The notes under the pieces were generated by a model. That model made no database searches. It had not been told where the DNA came from and saw nothing but the letters and a program-made list of their open reading frames with translations. The position numbers and the translations under genes are program-made. A stretch of DNA of 5,250 nt from NCBI GenBank assembly GCA_030616935.1, contig JAUWWJ010000155.1:1-5250 (forward strand), in the 5' to 3' direction. Every line of letters begins with the position of its first letter. Positions within the stretch are counted from its first letter, which is position 1. Positions 1 through 5,250 of this stretch are shown one piece after another. Origin of the DNA: Planctomycetaceae bacterium (GTDB lineage Bacteria > Planctomycetota > Planctomycetia > Pirellulales > UBA1268).

Positions 1-191
1 GCAAAGACAGCCGTCCAGAGAAAAACCTGCGTGACGATCGGCAGGAAACGCATCACCGTACCCAGTGCAAAGTCGCTACGATACGCCAATCGCTCCTCAA
101 GGCAAATGATGAGCATTCGCCACCACGACCGTAGTCCTGAGAGCCAACCGCACGAGGTATGGTGACTCTCGGAATTTGCAACGGTGCTCAT
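1..191 (-). CDS. ABC-2 family exporter permease, N-terminal fragment
   Basis: This gene starts at an ATG (191-189) that overlaps the TGA stop of the upstream ATPase gene in an ATGA junction, and it runs off the left edge. The first 63 residues are visible. A polar N-terminus of about 25 residues is followed by RMLIICLEERLAYRSDF and then a hydrophobic stretch, MRFLPIVTQVFLWTAVF, which looks like the first membrane segment. The ERLAYRSDF-type motif before the first membrane helix is typical of ABC-2 permeases of the PF06182 (DUF990) type, which pair with daunorubicin-resistance-like ATPases. The overlap implies translational coupling and a shared complex in the cytoplasmic membrane. A second permease gene often follows in such operons but would lie outside the window. 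The substrate cannot be told. The family call is from recognition of a short fragment. Confidence 0.8.
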   Translation of the reverse strand, partial: MSTVANSESHHTSCGWLSGLRSWWRMLIICLEERLAYRSDFALGTVMRFLPIVTQVFLWTAVF

Positions 192-1237
192 ACTGCTCCA
201 ACTTCCTGTTTCAGATCTGTTCCTACCTGCTGATTTGCCGCCCCACGAAACAGACCTGCAACAATTTCTTCCAATGGCACGTCCTCGACAGACACATCTC
301 TGACTTGTTGGCTCGATAGTAGTTTTGGCAAGACATCTGCTATCCGTGACCGGTCAATCCGCAACGATACACGAGGACCATGCACTTCGCATGAGAATCC
401 AAATCGTTCCATTTCACCTGGAGCAGGAGCATTCTCGAGATCAAGGGTAACCACCTTATGCGTTGTAAAACGGTCAACGATCTGCTCGAGCGAACCGTCA
501 TAAAGAATGCTGCCATGCGTAACGACTACCACTCGCTCACAAAGGGCAGCAACATCTTTCATGTAGTGTGTTGTTAAAACAACGGTAACCGCCCGCTGCT
601 TTTGAATATGCCTGAGAAACTCATGAATCGTGTGTTGCGCAACAACATCAAGACCAATAGTTGGCTCATCGAGAAATAACACTTCAGGCTCGTGAAGTAA
701 CGCTGCGATAAGCTCTAACTTCATTCGCTCTCCAAGCGAGAGCTCTCGTACTGGTTGTCCAAGAAGCTGAGATACCCCCAGCATGTCAACAAGCTCATCA
801 CGAATTTTCGCAAATCGAGCTGGATCGATCCGATAAATTTCCTGGTGAAGCCGAAAACTCTCCGCCGCTGGCAAATCCCACCAGAGCTGATTTTTTTGAC
901 CCATCACAAGGGCAAAACGCCGCCGGAAATCGTCTGCTCGATCCCACGGCAGGTGGCCGAGCACACGGGCAGTTCCCCGCGTGGGCGTAATAATTCCTGA
1001 GAGCAGCTTTAAAAATGTTGTCTTTCCCGCTCCATTTGGTCCAAGCATCGCAAGGAATTCACCACGTCCAACGCTCAGATTCACCCCTCGCAATGCATGG
1101 ATTATTCTATTTTCCCGGCGAAAGAGACCTCGCACGCTTGCCCAGAGGCCTTCCGGCTTGTCATACACGCGATATTCCTTCGCCAGATCATTGACCTCGA
1201 TTATGCGGTCACTTTTTGTTTCACTGCTGTTGTACAT
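188..1237 (-). CDS. ABC-2 type exporter ATP-binding protein
   Basis: This 349-residue cytoplasmic ATPase would energise the permease encoded directly downstream. All the ABC nucleotide-binding motifs are present: Walker A GPNGAGKT (66-73), Q-loop Q114, signature LSLGERMK (166-173), Walker B VLFLDEP with catalytic E191, D-loop GLD (195-197) and switch histidine H224. The DKPEGLWASVRGLFRRE segment (26-42) before the core and the WWDLPAAESF segment after the Q-loop resemble the daunorubicin-resistance/NatA-like subfamily that partners with PF06182 permeases. Residues from about 255 form the extra C-terminal domain common in these exporters. The reading frame stays open for 107 more codons upstream, but those codons run antisense into ispF and look nothing like a protein, so ATG 1237 is chosen. 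No Shine-Dalgarno sequence precedes it. The exported substrate is unknown. Confidence 0.9.
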   Translation of the reverse strand: MYNSSETKSDRIIEVNDLAKEYRVYDKPEGLWASVRGLFRRENRIIHALRGVNLSVGRGEFLAMLGPNGAGKTTFLKLLSGIITPTRGTARVLGHLPWDRADDFRRRFALVMGQKNQLWWDLPAAESFRLHQEIYRIDPARFAKIRDELVDMLGVSQLLGQPVRELSLGERMKLELIAALLHEPEVLFLDEPTIGLDVVAQHTIHEFLRHIQKQRAVTVVLTTHYMKDVAALCERVVVVTHGSILYDGSLEQIVDRFTTHKVVTLDLENAPAPGEMERFGFSCEVHGPRVSLRIDRSRIADVLPKLLSSQQVRDVSVEDVPLEEIVAGLFRGAANQQVGTDLKQEVGAV

Positions 1238-1244
1238 ATGCGGA

Positions 1245-1250
1245 AGTATA
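1245..1250 (-). promoter_or_regulatory. candidate -10 element for the ABC exporter operon
   Basis: On the minus strand the hexamer TATACT lies 7 bases before the ATPase ATG. If used, transcription would begin at or within a base or two of the start codon and give a leaderless mRNA, which would fit the lack of a Shine-Dalgarno sequence. No convincing -35 element lies at the usual distance and there is no extended -10 TG, so this could be chance. The rest of the 77-bp divergent gap (1238-1314) shows no other clear promoter or operator in either direction. Confidence 0.25.
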
Positions 1251-1303
1251 GGCCAAAACGATAGACTTGCCGCTCTTGAACCATTTACTGGAGATTTCCA
1301 CAC

Positions 1304-1307
1304 GGGA
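1304..1307 (+). promoter_or_regulatory. weak ribosome binding site of ispF
   Basis: GGGA stands 7 bases before ATG 1315. It is a weak match but well placed. It supports starting ispF at the MYRIGIGHD methionine and not at an in-frame ATG 16 codons upstream (1267). Confidence 0.4.
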
Positions 1308-1314
1308 ACTAGAG

Positions 1315-1809
1315 ATGTATCGAATTGGAATTGGTCATGATATGCACAGACTTGAGCCTGGAAATGGGCTCTGGCTTGGTGGCTTGAACATTCCTCATAC
1401 CCAATCTGCCGTTGGTCATAGTGATGCCGATGTCCTTCTGCATGCCATGACTGATGCAATACTCGGAGCCGCCGCTCTTGGTGATATTGGTGAACTTTTT
1501 CCTGATGATGATCCGAGAAACAAAGACCGGTCTTCAAGTTCGATGCTTGCAATAGCACGTGATCAAGTACAGAACGCGGGCTGGAATATTGTTAATATGG
1601 ATTGCGTTATTTTTGCTCAAAAACCAAAGATCCTCCCTCACAGAGAGGGGATCAGACGACATATATCTGATTTGCTGGACCTTGATATCAACCAGGTCTG
1701 GCTTAAGGCCAAAACAGGCGAAGCTGTTGGTCCGATTGGTGAGGAGCGAGCAATTGCTGCAGAGTGCATTGTATTGCTTGAAACACAGCCGGCATTCAAC
1801 AAAACCTAA
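1315..1809 (+). CDS. ispF: 2-C-methyl-D-erythritol 2,4-cyclodiphosphate synthase
   Basis: This 164-residue enzyme of the non-mevalonate (MEP) isoprenoid pathway converts CDP-methylerythritol 2-phosphate to the 2,4-cyclodiphosphate and releases CMP. It acts in the cytoplasm, as a trimer in known homologues. The metal ligands are in place: D9 and H11 in GIGHDMHRL, and H43 in HSDADVLLH. The GDIGELFPDDDP segment (56-67), the AQKPKILPH motif (101-109) and the KAKTGEAVGPIGEERAIAAE block (131-150) with E136 are all characteristic of the family. Length is normal (about 155-165). The start at MYRIG matches the usual N-terminus of the family; an in-frame ATG 16 codons upstream adds unlike sequence. cysS follows 43 bases later without a visible terminator, so the two are probably cotranscribed. 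ispD is not in this window. Confidence 0.97.
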   Translation: MYRIGIGHDMHRLEPGNGLWLGGLNIPHTQSAVGHSDADVLLHAMTDAILGAAALGDIGELFPDDDPRNKDRSSSSMLAIARDQVQNAGWNIVNMDCVIFAQKPKILPHREGIRRHISDLLDLDINQVWLKAKTGEAVGPIGEERAIAAECIVLLETQPAFNKT

Positions 1810-1833
1810 AGACACTGTAGATTTCTGAAACAC

Positions 1834-1840
1834 GAGGGAG
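1834..1840 (+). promoter_or_regulatory. ribosome binding site of cysS
   Basis: GAGGGAG lies in the 43-bp gap between ispF and cysS and ends 12 bases before ATG 1853. The spacing is somewhat long, but it favours this ATG over the second in-frame ATG at 1862, from which it would be 21 bases away. Confidence 0.55.
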
Positions 1841-1852
1841 CCAAACTGAAAT

Positions 1853-3427
1853 ATGCCGGAAATGAATCAATCCACTCATAACTTTCCAAACATTGAACTT
1901 TACAACACATTAAGCCACCAGAAAGAGCACTTCAAAACAGTTGTTCCTGGCAAGGTTGGCATGTATCTCTGCGGACCAACGGTCTACAAGCCGAGTCATA
2001 TTGGACACATGGTTGGCCCGGTTATTTTTGACACAATCAAACGGCATCTTGTCTATTCCGGGTGGGACGTGACGTGGGTTGTCAACATTACGGATGTTGA
2101 TGACAAGCTCATCGCCGAGAGTAAAAACCGCGGCATGTCGATGGCCGCTCTGGCTGAGGAAATGACCACCGACTATCTGGACAACCTTGCTGCGCTGGGC
2201 GTCGACGGTATTGACACCATGCCAAAGGCAACTGACCACATTGAAGGCATTATTCAATTCATCGCAGGCCTCGTTGAGAAAGATTTTGCGTATCCCGCGG
2301 ATGGCGATGTCTATTTTGATGTCGCCAAAGATGAAGATTACGGAAAACTAACCAACCGTACGCTCGAAAAAACACAGGGAGAAGGTGGTGCTGCCGCTTC
2401 CAGAAAGCGGTCGGCTGCCGACTTTGCGCTTTGGAAGAAGGCAAAGTCTGGTGAGCCATCCTGGGAAAGCCCATGGGGCCCGGGACGACCGGGCTGGCAT
2501 ATTGAGTGCTCTGCTATGAGTGAGGCTCTTCTTGGAAGTCATTTTGATATCCACGGAGGCGGGCTCGATTTAGTCTTTCCCCACCACGAAAACGAGATTG
2601 CGCAGAGTGAATCACTCCATGATTGCCCCATGGCCACATACTGGATGCATAACGGACTCATGCAAGCAGCGGGGGTAGCAGGGAAAGTCGGCGGTCGCCC
2701 ACGAGATGGTGGTGCCACACCCGACGATCTGGCCGCTACAAAAATATCGAAGTCGACTGGAGCTGAACCATTCCGGGAACTCCTTGCCCGCCATCGACCG
2801 GAAGCGATTAAACTTCTGCTCCTTTCCACACATTACCGAAGCCCAATCCACTTTGGTGAAGAACCACTCGGAGAATCTGCTCGTGCACTCGAGGCATTCG
2901 AGAGGCTTTTCAGCCGCTATGAAAGGCTCTGTGGAACTTCGTATTACACACTTCCAGCACGTAACCGTTACGATGGCGATGCCGCTATTTCAGAGTTTCA
3001 TGAAACGGTCGAAGAGCACGTCACAGCATTACGAAATCGTTTCCTGGAGGCGATGGATGATGACTTCAATACTGCAATAGCAGTGGCAACTTTGTTCGAC
3101 CTTGTACGATTCATCAACAAATTCATTGATAGTGAGGGGCTCGAAAAGAAAACAAAGAACCATGACTTTGAAACTCTTCATGGACTTATGCACTTAATGC
3201 GAGAACTCACGAGCACTCTGGGGCTGTTCCTTGCTCCGCCGGCAGAAGTATCCTCCGGAACTGATGGGACATTGTTGGATTCGTTAATGCAGCTAATCAT
3301 TGAACTACGAGCTCGAGCGCGTCAGGCAAAAGATTTTGCAACAGCAGACCTCATCCGCGACACCCTGAATGAGGCCGAAATTCAATTAGAGGACCGCGCT
3401 GACGGAACTGATTGGAGCATCAAATAA
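1853..3427 (+). CDS. cysS: cysteinyl-tRNA synthetase, with insertion before KISKS loop
   Basis: This 524-residue class I aminoacyl-tRNA synthetase joins cysteine to tRNA-Cys using ATP. The HIGH motif appears as HIGH (49-52) after [10 protein letters not shown]. The zinc and cysteine-binding ligands are all present: C40, C219 (in [10 protein letters not shown]), H244 and E248 (in FPHHENE), with the same spacing from C219 to E248 as in the E. coli enzyme. The KMSKS loop is KISKS (297-301). The protein is longer than E. coli CysRS (461). About 12 extra residues lie before C40. About 21 lie between WMHNG (264-268) and KISKS, where the usual linker is about 7 residues. About 30 more are spread through the C-terminal helical part, which ends in the usual [15 protein letters not shown] element. 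The gene sits behind ispF and ends inside a terminator hairpin. It looks intact and functional. Confidence 0.97.
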   Translation: MPEMNQSTHNFPNIELYNTLSHQKEHFKTVVPGKVGMYLCGPTVYKPSHIGHMVGPVIFDTIKRHLVYSGWDVTWVVNITDVDDKLIAESKNRGMSMAALAEEMTTDYLDNLAALGVDGIDTMPKATDHIEGIIQFIAGLVEKDFAYPADGDVYFDVAKDEDYGKLTNRTLEKTQGEGGAAASRKRSAADFALWKKAKSGEPSWESPWGPGRPGWHIECSAMSEALLGSHFDIHGGGLDLVFPHHENEIAQSESLHDCPMATYWMHNGLMQAAGVAGKVGGRPRDGGATPDDLAATKISKSTGAEPFRELLARHRPEAIKLLLLSTHYRSPIHFGEEPLGESARALEAFERLFSRYERLCGTSYYTLPARNRYDGDAAISEFHETVEEHVTALRNRFLEAMDDDFNTAIAVATLFDLVRFINKFIDSEGLEKKTKNHDFETLHGLMHLMRELTSTLGLFLAPPAEVSSGTDGTLLDSLMQLIIELRARARQAKDFATADLIRDTLNEAEIQLEDRADGTDWSIK

Positions 3428-3450
3428 ATGATGCTCCAATACTTTGTCTT
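3411..3450 (+). terminator. intrinsic terminator overlapping the cysS stop codon
   Basis: A perfect 12-bp inverted repeat, ATTGGAGCATCA (3411-3422) and TGATGCTCCAAT (3429-3440), encloses a 6-base loop. The left arm encodes the last residues of CysRS, and the TAA stop (3425-3427) lies in the loop. The following plus-strand tract, ACTTTGTCTT, is T-rich but interrupted. This suits factor-independent termination of the ispF-cysS transcript. On the minus strand the hairpin lies 30 bases past the thiC stop but is not followed by a T tract, so it would be a poor terminator there, though it could protect the 3' end. Confidence 0.75.
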
Positions 3451-3469
3451 TAGGCCCAGAGCAGTCTTC

Positions 3470-4901
<1,432 letters not shown>

Positions 4902-4920
4902 TCTGCTTTCAATTAGCCCG

Positions 4921-5250
4921 CTAGAGCGTCTTTAAATATTCGAGCACTGCAGTCCTCTCAGATTCGTTCAGCGCCTCAGGGTAGGCATGCCCTTCAGCTG
5001 ATTTCCCAGGCTTTGTGGTATCAAAAAATTGTCTTCGCTGCGCAGAAGGCATCCCCTTTTTAACGGCCACAGCGAACTCCTTTTTGCTAGGTATTTCAAC
5101 TTCCAGACCAACTTTTTCCGTATCGTAGCCAACAGGCGTCCGATACCAAACAGGTGGCCGATTTTCTGGATGAAGAACATGCCACAATGTTGGAACCGAA
5201 CCGTTATGAAAATATGGTGCTGAGGCCCACACTCCATCTAACGGTGGAGC
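4921..5250 (-). CDS. c-type cytochrome (di-haem oxidoreductase/peroxidase-like), C-terminal fragment
   Basis: The gene enters from the right edge and ends at TAG (4923-4921). The last 109 residues are visible, and the frame is open to the edge. They begin APPLDGVWASAPYFHNGS and continue VPTLWHVLHP, a hallmark of the C-terminal haem domain of di-haem cytochrome c oxidoreductases related to cytochrome c peroxidase. The end, ERTAVLEYLKTL, is the closing helix seen in many such cytochromes. The CXXCH haem sites and signal peptide expected for this periplasmic redox protein would lie beyond the window, so haem binding is not seen directly. A GTG at 5232 is internal, since the family motif starts before it. 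Same strand as thiC, with a 101-bp gap; any functional link to thiamine synthesis is unsupported. Confidence 0.82.
   Translation of the reverse strand, partial: APPLDGVWASAPYFHNGSVPTLWHVLHPENRPPVWYRTPVGYDTEKVGLEVEIPSKKEFAVAVKKGMPSAQRRQFFDTTKPGKSAEGHAYPEALNESERTAVLEYLKTL

Noticed and set aside
1523..1534. 12-base perfect palindrome AAGACCGGTCTT
   Set aside because: It lies inside ispF in a variable stretch, has no loop and no flanking promoter, so chance is the simpler reading.
1238..1558. Upstream extension of the ABC ATPase frame by 107 codons
   Set aside because: It runs antisense through the ispF start and coding region, is rich in His and Gln with no domain-like pattern, and the ATPase domain begins normally after the methionine at 1237.
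1810..1852. T-box leader before cysS
   Set aside because: The 43-bp gap is too short and lacks the conserved T-box sequence; cysS most likely shares the ispF transcript.
2478..2494. GC-rich 6-bp stem in cysS
   Set aside because: The bases encode the conserved [11 protein letters not shown] region with GC-rich Gly and Pro codons, which explains the symmetry.
4968..5237. 89-codon alternative minus-strand frame over the cytochrome fragment
   Set aside because: The overlapping frame carries the APPLDGVWASAPYFHNGS family motif and a normal C-terminal helix; this one has no recognisable features.

Overview
The window holds six genes and reads as ordinary bacterial chromosome. Two are cut by the window edges. 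I see no transposase, phage gene, CRISPR array, rRNA or tRNA. The best guess for the host is a planctomycete (Pirellulaceae-like). The cysteinyl-tRNA synthetase carries a roughly 21-residue Gly/Arg/Asp-rich insertion just before its KISKS loop, which I remember from planctomycete homologues. The ispF-cysS pairing, the short-form ThiC and the c-type cytochrome with an APPLDGVWASAPYFHNGS motif also fit that group. This assignment rests on recognition, not on a search.

Left part, minus strand (1-1237): an ABC-2 exporter operon. The ATPase gene (188-1237) is followed by a permease gene whose ATG overlaps the ATPase stop (ATGA). Only the permease's first 63 codons are visible. A 77-bp divergent gap (1238-1314) separates the ATPase from ispF.

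Middle, plus strand (1315-3440): ispF (MEP isoprenoid pathway) and cysS (cysteinyl-tRNA synthetase) lie in tandem 43 bp apart, probably as one transcript. The unit ends in a 12-bp perfect hairpin that includes the cysS stop codon. The two products have no direct metabolic link, so this looks like a housekeeping pair.

Right part, minus strand (3470-5250): thiC (thiamine pyrimidine synthase) converges on cysS. Upstream of thiC on the same strand is the C-terminal end of a c-type cytochrome of the di-haem oxidoreductase/peroxidase type. The 101-bp gap between them has no recognisable TPP riboswitch. It does contain two adjacent inverted repeats, one of them a strong stem, upstream of a good thiC ribosome binding site.

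No undescribed multi-gene system is evident. The points most worth a second look are the CysRS insertion, the hairpin leader of thiC where a TPP riboswitch would often be found, and the terminator built into the end of cysS.
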